DNA from: an uncultured Paracoccaceae bacterium | Lineage (GTDB): Bacteria > Pseudomonadota > Alphaproteobacteria > Rhodobacterales > Rhodobacteraceae | Direction: 5' to 3' | Length of the DNA stretch: 64,000 nt | NCBI GenBank assembly: GCA_947500005.1 | Contig: CANMQJ010000021.1 | Coordinates: forward strand, 1 to 64,000 | Part shown: positions 26,546 to 34,910 of the stretch, in pieces | Numbering within the stretch: position 1 is the first letter of the stretch | Layout: each line of letters opens with the position of its first letter | Made by a program: the position numbers and the translations under genes | Notes under the pieces: model-generated | Told to the model about the DNA's origin: nothing | The model's database searches: none | Seen by the model: only the letters and a program-made list of their open reading frames with translations

Positions 26546-28678
26546 CTACTCGGCCCGGCCCCGTGCCGCGGCCTTGTCCCGGAACCGCTCGACCGCAGCG
26601 ACATCGCTCTCCGCCTCGAGCATCAGCATCAGCGAATGCAACTGCTCCACGTCGCGCAGCTCGACACAGATCCGCAGGCGGTAGAAATCCGGCTTGCGGT
26701 CCAGAAACTCAAGGTTCGAGATATTGGCCTTCTTCTCGCCGATCAATGTGCAAATGCGCCCCAGCACCCCGGCATCGTTGCCGATGGTCAATTCCAGCGT
26801 CGTGCCATAGACCGCCGGGTGCGTGCCGGAGTGCCAATGGAGGTCGACCCAGCGCCCCGGCTGATCCTCGAATTCGCTGAGACGGTCGCAATCGATGGTG
26901 TGAACCACCACGCCCTTCCCGCGCGAGGTGATGCCGACGATGCGCTCTCCCGGGAGGGGTTCGCAACATGACGCGCGCTCATAGCTTTGTCCCGGCTCCA
27001 ACCCGATCACCGCACGGCGTTGCGGCACGGTGTCGGAATCGTCGCGAGCCAGTTCGGGATAGACGGCCTCGACCACGTCATGTGCCGTCAGTTCGGCTGA
27101 ACCCAGACGCGCCAGAAGCTCGTCGCGGTTCTTCAGACGCAAGTGCCGGGCGGCCGTTTCAAGCACCTTGTCGGTGGCCTTGCGCCCGACATGTTCGAAG
27201 CCTGAGCGGGCCAATTCCTGCCCCAGCTTGATGAAGCGTTCGCGGTCCACCTCGCGCAGCGCGCGGCGAATGGCCGTCTTGGCCTTGCCGGTCACGGCGA
27301 TCTCGAGCCAGGTAACCTGGGGCGTTTGGCCCTCGGCGGTGATGATCTCGACCGATTGACCGTTCTTCAACCGGGTCCAGAGCGGCACGCGGATCCCGTC
27401 CACCTTGGCGCCGACGCAGGCGTGGCCAATCCGCGTGTGGATGGCATATGCATAATCGATCGGCGTCGCCCCACGCGGCAGCTTGACCACGTCACCCTTG
27501 GGCGTGAAACAAAACACCTGGTCGGAATACATCTCGAGCTTGACGGCCTCGAGGAAATCCTCGTGATCCTCCTCGCTGTCGAACTGCTCGGTCAGGTTGG
27601 CGATCCATTTGGCGGGATCGACGGCAAAGGGGTTTTCCGACCGCACGCCATCGCGATAGGACCAGTGCGCGGCCACGCCGGTTTCGGCCACGTCATGCAT
27701 CTGGCGGGTCCGTATCTGCACTTCGACCCGTTTGCCATCTCGGCCCGACACGGTCGTGTGGATAGAGCGATAGCCATTCGACTTGGGTTGGCTGATGTAA
27801 TCCTTGAACCGGCCCGGCACCGCGCGCCAGCGCTGATGTATGGCGCCCAGCACGCGATAGCAGTCATTCTCGCTGTCCGTGATGATGCGGAAACCGTAGA
27901 TGTCCGACAGGCGCGAGAATCCCTGCTCCTTCTCCTGCATCTTGCGCCAGATCGAATAGGGTTTCTTGGCGCGACCGAACACCTCGGCCTCGATACCCGC
28001 CTTGTCGAGCTCATGGCGCATGTCGCCGGTGATGCGGTGGATCACGTCCCCCGTCTCGCGCTGCAAGGTGATGAAGCGGCGGATGATCGACTGGCGTCCC
28101 TCAGGGTTGAGGACGCGGAAGGCTAGGTCTTCCAGCTCCTCGCGCATCCATTGCATCCCCATGCGCCCTGCAAGAGGCGCATAGATATCCATCGTTTCGC
28201 GCGCCTTCTGCACCTGCTTCTCGGGCTTCATCGCCTTGATGGTGCGCATGTTGTGCAGCCGGTCGGCCAGCTTGACCAGGATCACCCGCAGATCCTTGGA
28301 CATCGCCATGAAGAGCTTGCGGAAGTTCTCGGCCTGCTTGGTTTCGCGGGAGGAGAGCTGGAGATTGGTCAGCTTGGTGACGCCGTCCACCAGCATGGCA
28401 ACCTCGCCGCCGAACATTTCGGCGACCTGGCCATAGTTGGCCTTGGTGTCCTCGATCGTGTCGTGCAGAAGGGCCGTGATGATCGTCGCATCGTCAAGCT
28501 GCTGCTCGGTCAGGATCGCCGCGACGGCGACGGGATGCGTGAAATACGGCTCGCCCGAATGGCGCGTCTGGCCTTCGTGCATACGTTCGCCGAACGCATA
28601 CGCCTGTGCAATGCGGTCGGCGTTCGTTTTCGGATTGTAGTTGCGGACCAGCGCAATCAGGTCTTCGGCAGAAATCAT
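26546..28678 (-). CDS. spoT: Bifunctional (p)ppGpp synthetase/hydrolase (Rsh)
   Basis: This is the single long Rel/SpoT homologue expected in alphaproteobacteria, controlling the stringent response. The 710-residue protein has an HD hydrolase domain (LLHDTIEDT intact), a synthetase domain (RLADRLHNMRTI, then GYRSIHTTV), a TGS domain (VFCFTPKGDVVKLPRGATPI) and a C-terminal ACT domain. Both catalytic halves look active. It follows rpoZ by 28 bases; Omega is itself a ppGpp-binding RNA polymerase subunit in proteobacteria, so the pair is functionally apt. Confidence 0.96.
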   Translation of the reverse strand: MISAEDLIALVRNYNPKTNADRIAQAYAFGERMHEGQTRHSGEPYFTHPVAVAAILTEQQLDDATIITALLHDTIEDTKANYGQVAEMFGGEVAMLVDGVTKLTNLQLSSRETKQAENFRKLFMAMSKDLRVILVKLADRLHNMRTIKAMKPEKQVQKARETMDIYAPLAGRMGMQWMREELEDLAFRVLNPEGRQSIIRRFITLQRETGDVIHRITGDMRHELDKAGIEAEVFGRAKKPYSIWRKMQEKEQGFSRLSDIYGFRIITDSENDCYRVLGAIHQRWRAVPGRFKDYISQPKSNGYRSIHTTVSGRDGKRVEVQIRTRQMHDVAETGVAAHWSYRDGVRSENPFAVDPAKWIANLTEQFDSEEDHEDFLEAVKLEMYSDQVFCFTPKGDVVKLPRGATPIDYAYAIHTRIGHACVGAKVDGIRVPLWTRLKNGQSVEIITAEGQTPQVTWLEIAVTGKAKTAIRRALREVDRERFIKLGQELARSGFEHVGRKATDKVLETAARHLRLKNRDELLARLGSAELTAHDVVEAVYPELARDDSDTVPQRRAVIGLEPGQSYERASCCEPLPGERIVGITSRGKGVVVHTIDCDRLSEFEDQPGRWVDLHWHSGTHPAVYGTTLELTIGNDAGVLGRICTLIGEKKANISNLEFLDRKPDFYRLRICVELRDVEQLHSLMLMLEAESDVAAVERFRDKAAARGRAE

Positions 28679-28706
28679 CCGGTCCGCATCTCCCAGCGCA
28701 GCAGGT

Positions 28707-29060
28707 TCAGCCCTGCCCCTGCGCCTCCATCAGCGCGCGCAGCAGCTTCTCCTCCGACATGTCATCCTCGGCGGGCTTGTCGGATTCGGCTCCCATGAGC
28801 AGCGCCATCTGGTCCTCTTCGGGCTCGTCGACCTCGATCTGGGTCTGGTTCGACTCGATGAGGCGCTCGCGCAGTTCGTCCGCGCTTTGTGTTTCGTCGG
28901 CAATCTCGCGCAGGGACACAACAGGGTTCTTGTCATTGTCGCGATCCACGGTGATCGCCGCGCCAGCAGAGATCTCGCGCGCACGATGGGCAGCCAGCAT
29001 CACCAGCTCGAACCGGTTGGGAACCTTGTCGACGCAATCTTCGACCGTCACGCGGGCCAT
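28707..29060 (-). CDS. rpoZ: RNA polymerase omega subunit
   Basis: Omega helps assembly of RNA polymerase. The 117-residue protein starts MARVTVEDCVDKVPNRFELV, continues AAHRAREISAGA, and has a long acidic C-terminal tail as usual in alphaproteobacteria. The start at 29060 is chosen from the family; six upstream codons are in frame. It is first in the rpoZ-spoT run, 90 bases after folK. Confidence 0.96.
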   Translation of the reverse strand: MARVTVEDCVDKVPNRFELVMLAAHRAREISAGAAITVDRDNDKNPVVSLREIADETQSADELRERLIESNQTQIEVDEPEEDQMALLMGAESDKPAEDDMSEEKLLRALMEAQGQG

Positions 29061-29150
29061 GAGGGTACTCCAATTCAAATCCGTGGTCAGAAGGGGCCTA
29101 TCTAAGTCCGAATCCGGTGATTGACAAGCGGGAATCCATGGAGTTCCGCC

Positions 29151-29720
29151 TCAGATCGGGCGTACCGCCTCACGATCCTCGGCGGGGAGTGCCGCGCACA
29201 TCGCGGCCACGCTGAGGTTGAGGACCGGATGCACCCAGTCCCTTGCGACATCGGCCAGCGGGACGAGGACGAACGCGCGATCCTGAAGCCTGGGATGAGG
29301 CAGAACCAACTCCGAGGGAGCCTCCTCGACCTGATCCTCGGGCGGCAAGTCGCGCCATCGGGCCTGGGTTTCTGCATCGGGAAGTACGTCGGTGCCACAG
29401 GCGAGCAGATCCAGGTCCAGGGTCCGCATCCCCCAGCGTTGCGCGCGCGCCCTGCCGAACCGGTTCTCGACCTCGTGGAGGGAAGAAAGCAAGTCGCGCG
29501 GCCCGCGGCACGTCTCGATCACGGCGGCTGCGTTCACATAGTCGGGACCCGCACCCGCGGGGAAGCAGGGCGTCGCAAAAAACCGGCTGATTGCGCGAAT
29601 CACCAACCCCTTGTCCGCCAGACTCTTCAGTGCCATTCTTAGCGTGACCTCTGGGTCATTGCCCTCGAACGGGAGGTTTGACCCCACGGCAACCAGACAG
29701 ATTGACCGGATTTCGGTCAT
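29151..29720 (-). CDS. folK: HPPK: 2-amino-4-hydroxy-6-hydroxymethyldihydropteridine diphosphokinase
   Basis: This enzyme pyrophosphorylates the pterin alcohol in folate synthesis. The 189-residue protein has VAVGSNLPFEGNDPEVTLRMA, the pterin/ATP site RTLDLDLLACG and PHPRLQDRAFVLVPL. The start MTEIRS (29720) replaces an upstream in-frame ATG ten codons away. It begins the leftward run and is divergent from the NYN gene. Confidence 0.94.
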   Translation of the reverse strand: MTEIRSICLVAVGSNLPFEGNDPEVTLRMALKSLADKGLVIRAISRFFATPCFPAGAGPDYVNAAAVIETCRGPRDLLSSLHEVENRFGRARAQRWGMRTLDLDLLACGTDVLPDAETQARWRDLPPEDQVEEAPSELVLPHPRLQDRAFVLVPLADVARDWVHPVLNLSVAAMCAALPAEDREAVRPI

Positions 29721-29858
29721 AAGACACCCTCGTTTCGCCTTGTGATACACTTGCGATACATGACAATTCTCCTAAATTGAGACCACCATTCCGCCGGATT
29801 TTATTATCACTCACTCACGGAACACGCGGCGAATGGTTCATACCGGAAGGAACAATTT

Positions 29859-30434
29859 ATGTTTTACAAGGACGAACGGCTAGCGCTGTTCATCGACGGT
29901 TCGAATCTTTATGCGGCAGCCAAGGCATTGGGCTTTGATATCGACTACAAGCTTCTGCGGCAGGAATTCATGCGTCGCGGCAAGCTTCTGCGGGCCTTCT
30001 ACTACACGGCACTTCTCGAGAATGACGAGTATTCGCCGATCCGCCCCCTTGTCGACTGGTTGCACTATAACGGGTTCACCATGGTGACCAAGCCAGCCAA
30101 GGAGTATACGGACAGCATGGGCCGGCGTAAGGTCAAGGGGAACATGGATATCGAACTCACCGTCGATGCCATGGAACTTGCGCCGCGCGTCGATCATATC
30201 GTGCTGTTCTCGGGGGATGGCGACTTCCGCCCGCTCGTGGCCAGCCTACAGCGGCAAGGGGTCCGGGTCTCGGTCGTCTCGACCATCCGAAGCCAGCCGC
30301 CGATGATCTCGGACGAGTTGCGCCGCCAGGCCGACAACTTCATCGAACTCGAGGAATTGCGCGACGTGATCGGCCGTCCGCCCCGCGAGGTCCCTGCCGA
30401 ACCGCGCACCGTCGCCGCAAGCGGCGCGAAGTAA
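29859..30434 (+). CDS. NYN-domain (LabA/DUF88) predicted ribonuclease
   Basis: This 191-residue protein is of the PIN-like NYN family. The acidic catalytic residues are in place: LFIDGSNLYAA (Asp14), KGNMDIELTVDAME and FSGDGDFRPLV. The family is predicted to cleave RNA; the target is not known. A good GGAAGGAACA site precedes the ATG. The gene is alone, divergent from folK and about 250 bases upstream of ispH. Confidence 0.88.
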   Translation: MFYKDERLALFIDGSNLYAAAKALGFDIDYKLLRQEFMRRGKLLRAFYYTALLENDEYSPIRPLVDWLHYNGFTMVTKPAKEYTDSMGRRKVKGNMDIELTVDAMELAPRVDHIVLFSGDGDFRPLVASLQRQGVRVSVVSTIRSQPPMISDELRRQADNFIELEELRDVIGRPPREVPAEPRTVAASGAK

Positions 30435-30444
30435 CGGGTTTCCT

Positions 30445-30466
30445 GGTCGCCCGGGCCCGGGCGACC
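30445..30466. terminator. Perfect palindromic hairpin after the NYN gene
   Basis: A perfect 22-base palindrome is built from GGTCGCCCG and its complement around a GGCC centre, 10 bases after the stop codon. There is no T-run, so it may act as an RNA 3'-end stabiliser or a weak terminator. Confidence 0.4.
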
Positions 30467-30684
30467 GGAACCGGCCACCGCACGCTGAAGCTGATGCATC
30501 GGGACGAAATCGGCCGGTCCCTCCTCCGACGTGGAGAGACCAGCCTTCTTCAAGTATCACCAGCTATCGAAAGAATTCAGCAGCCTTCAATTGCCGCCCG
30601 CATATCAAGGCGCGATGTCAGATTCGTGACAGGCTGGACGCGGCGCGCGCAAGACCTTACCTCTGCCCAGACAAGGAGGCGCGC

Positions 30685-31635
30685 ATGACCAGATCCCCCC
30701 TCACCCTCTACCTTGCGGCTCCGCGCGGCTTCTGCGCGGGCGTGGACAGGGCCATCAAGATCGTCGAGATGGCTCTCGAAAAATGGGGCGCGCCAGTCTA
30801 TGTCCGCCACGAGATCGTCCACAACAAATTCGTGGTCGACGGGTTGCGCGAAAAAGGCGCTGTATTCGTCGAGGAACTGGACGAGGCCCCCACCGACCGC
30901 CCTGTGATCTTTTCCGCCCATGGCGTTCCGAAATCCGTGCCCGCCGAGGCGCAGCGGCGCGAGATGATCTATGTCGACGCCACCTGCCCCCTCGTCTCGA
31001 AGGTGCATATCGAGGCCGAGCGCCACGCGCAGAACGGGTTGCAGATCGTCATGATCGGCCATCGCGGCCACCCCGAGACGATCGGAACCATGGGCCAGTT
31101 GCCAGAGGGCGAGGTGCTTCTGGTCGAAACAGTCGAGGATGTTTCTGCTCTCGAGGTGCGCGACGCCGAACGCCTTGCCTTTGTCACCCAGACGACCTTG
31201 TCGGTGGATGACACGGCAGGCATCGTTGCCGCCCTCAAGACACGCTTTCCAGCGATTGTCGGGCCGCACAAGGAAGATATCTGCTACGCCACGACCAACC
31301 GGCAGGAGGCGGTAAAGGCCATCGCACCCAAGGTGGACGCGCTGCTTGTGGTCGGTGCCCCGAACTCCTCGAACTCCAAGCGCCTGGTAGAGGTCGCGGC
31401 GAAAGCCGGCTGCGGGTATGCGCAACTTGTCCAGCGCGCGACCGATATCGACTGGCGCGCACTCGATGGCATCGGCAGCGTTGGCATAACCGCCGGTGCC
31501 TCGGCACCCGAAAGCCTCGTGAAGGAAGTGATCGACGCTTTCTCAGAGCGCTACGACGTCACCGTCGAGACGGTCGAGACCGCGACCGAAAATGTCGAGT
31601 TCAAGGTGCCTCGCGTCCTCAGGGTGCCTGCATGA
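30685..31635 (+). CDS. ispH: 4-hydroxy-3-methylbut-2-enyl diphosphate reductase
   Basis: IspH makes IPP and DMAPP in the last step of the MEP isoprenoid pathway, using an iron-sulfur cluster. The 316-residue protein has the three cluster cysteines Cys17 (RGFCAGV), Cys101 (DATCPLV) and Cys200 (DICYATTNRQ), plus GAPNSSNSKRL. It heads a rightward set of five genes joined by stop/start overlaps (ispH-DUF3429-methyltransferase-rnhA-TRIC). Confidence 0.97.
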   Translation: MTRSPLTLYLAAPRGFCAGVDRAIKIVEMALEKWGAPVYVRHEIVHNKFVVDGLREKGAVFVEELDEAPTDRPVIFSAHGVPKSVPAEAQRREMIYVDATCPLVSKVHIEAERHAQNGLQIVMIGHRGHPETIGTMGQLPEGEVLLVETVEDVSALEVRDAERLAFVTQTTLSVDDTAGIVAALKTRFPAIVGPHKEDICYATTNRQEAVKAIAPKVDALLVVGAPNSSNSKRLVEVAAKAGCGYAQLVQRATDIDWRALDGIGSVGITAGASAPESLVKEVIDAFSERYDVTVETVETATENVEFKVPRVLRVPA

Positions 31636-32084
31636 CGAGCATTCCACGCGTCCCCCTGGCCCTTGGGCTGGCAGGAGTGATTCCCTTTGTCTGGGGGGCT
31701 CTCACCTATTTGAACGGCGACCTTCAGGCTTGGGGGGCCAGCGCACTCGCCCCGCGTTTCGTGGGGCCCTACGTACAGCTTTTCTACGGCTCCGTGATTC
31801 TCAGCTTCATGTCCGGCGTCTTGTGGGGCTTCGCCACCAGGGCCGAGGGGCCGCGCGCGGCGTTGGGCTATGTCTTGTCCGTGATCCCCGCCCTCTGGGC
31901 GTTTTTCATGACGGGCGGCGGGCCGGTCTCTGCCGGTCTCAACCTGATGTTCGGCTTCGGCGGACTGCTCCTGCTTGACGCGGCTTTTGCCCATTGGGGC
32001 CTCACACCGTCGTGGTGGATGCAATTGCGAGTGCTGCTCACAGTGATCGCACTGGCCTGTCTCGCCGTGGGGGTCTTTCAGTGA
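31632..32084 (+). CDS. DUF3429 membrane protein
   Basis: This 150-residue protein has about five hydrophobic helices (near 8-25, 42-65, 75-92, 95-112, 125-148). The sequence fits DUF3429 (LALGLAGVIPFVWGALTYL, YGSVILSFMSGVLWGF). The function is unknown. The ATG overlaps the ispH stop by four bases, and its stop overlaps the next GTG. Confidence 0.82.
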   Translation: MTSIPRVPLALGLAGVIPFVWGALTYLNGDLQAWGASALAPRFVGPYVQLFYGSVILSFMSGVLWGFATRAEGPRAALGYVLSVIPALWAFFMTGGGPVSAGLNLMFGFGGLLLLDAAFAHWGLTPSWWMQLRVLLTVIALACLAVGVFQ

Positions 32085-32671
32085 CAAACGAGACCGTCCG
32101 GATCTACGACGAGAAAGCCGCCGACTACGCGGCGATGACCGACGACTACAATACCGAAGACCCGCACCTGTCCGCGTTCATCGACGCGGTGCCCAAAGGC
32201 GGCCATGTGCTTGACCTCGGCTGCGGCCCGGGCATGGCCGCGGCACGGATGGTGGCGACCGGCCTGTCCGTCGATGCGGTTGATGCATCTTCCAGCATGG
32301 TGAACCTTGCCAATGGCCGCCAAGGGGTCACCGCCCGGCAGGCCAGTTTCGACCAGATCGAAGGCGCGGCGATCTACGACGGGGTCTGGGCCAATTTCAG
32401 CCTGCTTCATGCGCCGCGCGGCGACTTTCCACGCCACCTCGCAGCACTTCACCGGGCCCTGAGGCCGCGCGGCGCATTCTTCATCGGGATGAAGCTGGGC
32501 ACCGGCGAAGGCCCTGATCGGCTGGGCCGTTTCTACACGTATTATTCGGAGGATGAATTGACTGAACTTCTTGCCGACGCAGGCTTCACCATCACCGGAC
32601 GGCGTCATGGAAACGCGCCGGGGCTGGACGGCACGCCCTCCGACTGGATCGCGCTGGCCTCTCATGCCTGA
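32081..32671 (+). CDS. Class I SAM-dependent methyltransferase
   Basis: This 196-residue methyltransferase has the SAM-binding motif HVLDLGCGPGMAAARM, motif II VDAVDASSSMVNLA and the later FSLLHAPRGDFPRHLAALHR. The substrate cannot be told; the sequence resembles the small UbiE-like group. The GTG at 32081 forms GTGA with the preceding stop. The tail overlaps rnhA by 8 bases. Confidence 0.85.
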   Translation: MTNETVRIYDEKAADYAAMTDDYNTEDPHLSAFIDAVPKGGHVLDLGCGPGMAAARMVATGLSVDAVDASSSMVNLANGRQGVTARQASFDQIEGAAIYDGVWANFSLLHAPRGDFPRHLAALHRALRPRGAFFIGMKLGTGEGPDRLGRFYTYYSEDELTELLADAGFTITGRRHGNAPGLDGTPSDWIALASHA

Positions 32672-33131
32672 GATCGTGGCCTATACGGACGGTGCCTGCT
32701 CCGGCAATCCGGGCCCCGGTGGCTGGGGTGTTCTGCTTCAGGCGAAAGAGGGCGACAGCATCGTGAAGGAGCGCGAGCTTTGCGGCGGCGAAGCCGGAAC
32801 CACCAACAACCGGATGGAGCTTCTGGCCGCGATCACCGCGCTCGAAACGCTCGGGCGCGCCTCTTCCGTCACCGTGGTCACCGACAGCGCCTATGTGAAG
32901 AACGGCGTGACCGGGTGGATCCACGGATGGAAGCGCAACGGCTGGAAGACTTCGGCGAAAAAGCCGGTGAAGAACGTCGACCTGTGGCAGCGTCTGGACG
33001 AGGCACAGGCGCGCCATGACGTGACCTGGAAATGGATCAAGGGCCATGCCGGTCACCCGGAGAACGAACGCGCCGACGAACTGGCGCGCGCAGGAATGAA
33101 GCCTTTCAAACCGCAGAAGGCGAAAGGGTGA
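32664..33131 (+). CDS. rnhA: Ribonuclease HI
   Basis: RNase HI degrades RNA in RNA-DNA hybrids. The 155-residue protein has the complete catalytic tetrad Asp9 (AYTDGACSGNPG), Glu52 (NRMELLA), Asp74 (VTDSAYV) and Asp138 (ERADELA), and the basic handle HGWKRNGWKTS. The ATG lies inside the end of the methyltransferase gene, and its stop overlaps the next start. Confidence 0.97.
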   Translation: MPEIVAYTDGACSGNPGPGGWGVLLQAKEGDSIVKERELCGGEAGTTNNRMELLAAITALETLGRASSVTVVTDSAYVKNGVTGWIHGWKRNGWKTSAKKPVKNVDLWQRLDEAQARHDVTWKWIKGHAGHPENERADELARAGMKPFKPQKAKG

Positions 33132-33751
33132 CCATCCTTGCCCTGCTCGACTATGCCTCGGTCCTGGTCTTTGCTCTGACAGGTGCTTTGGTGGCCAGCC
33201 GGGCGCAGCTCGACCTTGTGGGATTTGCATTTGTCGCAAGCCTCACCGCCGTCGGCGGGGGCACGGTGCGTGATCTTCTGCTCAACAGGAACCCGGTCTT
33301 CTGGGTGGCCGAGCCCACCTATATCCTGATCGCCACCTCCGCCGCGCTGGTCGTGTTCTTCACGGCGCACCTCATGGAAAGCCGCTATCGCTGGCTCGTC
33401 TGGCTGGACAGTTTCGCGCTTTCCATAGCTGTGGCCGCAGGCACCGGTGTCGCACTGTCCTTGAACCAGCCTCCGGTTGTGGTCGTTCTCATGGGCATGA
33501 GCACGGGCTGCATGGGCGGGCTGATGCGCGATGTCGTCGTGGGCGAGGTCCCGCTGGTGCTGAAGCAGGGCGAACTTTATGTCTCCTGCGCCCTGGCGGG
33601 TGCTGTCGCGGCCGTGTCCGGCACCGCACTGGGCCTGTCGTCGCTCTGGGCGTTGATCCTCTGCGCCTGCGTCTGTTGGGTGTTGCGTGCCGGTTCGCTG
33701 CTCTTCGGGTGGCGCCTGCCCGTCTACAAGAGCCGCCCGCCCCGCATCTGA
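33128..33751 (+). CDS. Trimeric intracellular cation channel family protein (UPF0126)
   Basis: This 207-residue membrane protein has two repeated halves of about three helices each, carrying the glycine-rich signatures FVASLTAVGGGTVRDLLL and MGMSTGCMGGLMRDVVV. These are typical of the bacterial TRIC/YadS family, which forms potassium-permeable channels. The GTG at 33128 overlaps the rnhA stop (GTGA). Its stop is two bases from the stop of the convergent gene. Confidence 0.9.
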   Translation: MTILALLDYASVLVFALTGALVASRAQLDLVGFAFVASLTAVGGGTVRDLLLNRNPVFWVAEPTYILIATSAALVVFFTAHLMESRYRWLVWLDSFALSIAVAAGTGVALSLNQPPVVVVLMGMSTGCMGGLMRDVVVGEVPLVLKQGELYVSCALAGAVAAVSGTALGLSSLWALILCACVCWVLRAGSLLFGWRLPVYKSRPPRI

Positions 33752-33753
33752 CC

Positions 33754-33990
33754 CTAGCGCCGCCAATGCGTCGGCACGATGATCAGCGCGCCGATCGAAG
33801 AAAGGATGGCGTTCAGCCCCGGCGAGTTGAAGCCGATCCCGAACATGATCCGCACGAAGAAGAACAGGAACGCGCCACCCACGCAGATGATGATGGATTG
33901 CACATAGCCATTATGCGTGAAGCCGCTCTTCTCGGACACATAGCCCACGATCCCGGCGATCACGACGGTCCCCATCAGAACCATGAACAT
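33754..33990 (-). CDS. Small membrane protein, GlsB/YeaQ/YmgE-like
   Basis: This 78-residue protein has three short hydrophobic segments (about 2-18, 30-48, 55-75) with glycines. It resembles the transglycosylase-associated GlsB/YeaQ family, but without a motif strong enough to be sure. It starts 4 bases after the fmt stop, on the same strand, so it is probably the last gene of the deformylase-fmt operon. An ATG two codons inside is an alternative start. Confidence 0.6.
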   Translation of the reverse strand: MFMVLMGTVVIAGIVGYVSEKSGFTHNGYVQSIIICVGGAFLFFFVRIMFGIGFNSPGLNAILSSIGALIIVPTHWRR

Positions 33991-33994
33991 GGGC

Positions 33995-34909
33995 TCACTC
34001 CTCTCCCAGCCGCGCGCCCGCGGGCACCGGCCATCCCCGCAAGAACGTCGCGGCATCCTGGGCACCTTTCCCGGCGCGCTGCAAGCGGGTGAGTTGCACG
34101 GCGCCTGCTTTGCACGCGACGCGCAGCGCGTCATCAAGCACCTCGCCCGGGCGGCCCTCCCCCTCGGCAAGCCGTGCGCCCAGAAGTTTCACGCGCTCCC
34201 CCTCGACCATCGTCCAGGCACCGGGGAACGGGGAGAGGCCACGGATCTTGCGGTCGATCTCCTCGGCCGGGCGCGTCCAGTCGATGCGCGCCTCGGACTT
34301 GGAAATCTTCTCGGCATAGGTCACGCCCGCCCCTGGCTGCGGCTGCGGCTCCAGATCAGGCAAACGCGCCAACGCCTCGACGATCAGCTCGGCCCCCATC
34401 ATCGACAGCCGGTCATGCAGCGCGCCGGTCGTCTCTTCCGTCCCGATGGAGGTGGCACGGCGCAGCAACACCGGCCCGGTATCCAGTCCCGCCTCCATCT
34501 GCATGATGCAGACACCAGTTTCGGCATCTCCCGCCATGATGGCCCTGTGGATGGGCGCGGCCCCGCGCCATCGCGGCAAGAGGCTCGCATGGATGTTCAG
34601 GCACCCGTGGCGGGGCGCATCCAGTACCTCCTGCGGCAGGATCAGCCCATAAGCCACCACCACCGCGACATCCGCATCGAGCGCGGCGAATTCCGCTTGT
34701 TCCCGCGCTCCCCGGAGCGAGACCGGATGGCGCACCTCCAGCCCCAACGCCTCGGCACGCGCCTGCACCGGGGTGGGCCGGTCCTTCTTGCCGCGGCCGG
34801 CCGGACGCGGCGGCTGGCAATAGACGGCGGCTATCTCGTGCCCGGCGACAACCAGCGCATCTAGCACCGGCACCGAGAAATCGGGCGTTCCCATGAAGAC
34901 GATCCGCAT
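33995..34909 (-). CDS. fmt: Methionyl-tRNA formyltransferase
   Basis: Fmt formylates initiator Met-tRNA. The 304-residue protein has MRIVFMGTPDFSVPVLDAL, the catalytic region NIHASLLPRWRGAAPI and the DTGPVLLRR segment, then a C-terminal OB domain. The start at 34909 is one base from the stop of the neighbouring deformylase-like gene. It forms an operon with three deformylase genes, which remove the formyl group it adds. Confidence 0.97.
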   Translation of the reverse strand: MRIVFMGTPDFSVPVLDALVVAGHEIAAVYCQPPRPAGRGKKDRPTPVQARAEALGLEVRHPVSLRGAREQAEFAALDADVAVVVAYGLILPQEVLDAPRHGCLNIHASLLPRWRGAAPIHRAIMAGDAETGVCIMQMEAGLDTGPVLLRRATSIGTEETTGALHDRLSMMGAELIVEALARLPDLEPQPQPGAGVTYAEKISKSEARIDWTRPAEEIDRKIRGLSPFPGAWTMVEGERVKLLGARLAEGEGRPGEVLDDALRVACKAGAVQLTRLQRAGKGAQDAATFLRGWPVPAGARLGEE

Positions 34910-34910
34910 G

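Noticed and set aside
33991..34170. Upstream extension of the small membrane protein at 33754
   Set aside because: It overlaps the fmt coding sequence and has no hydrophobic or family character before 33990.
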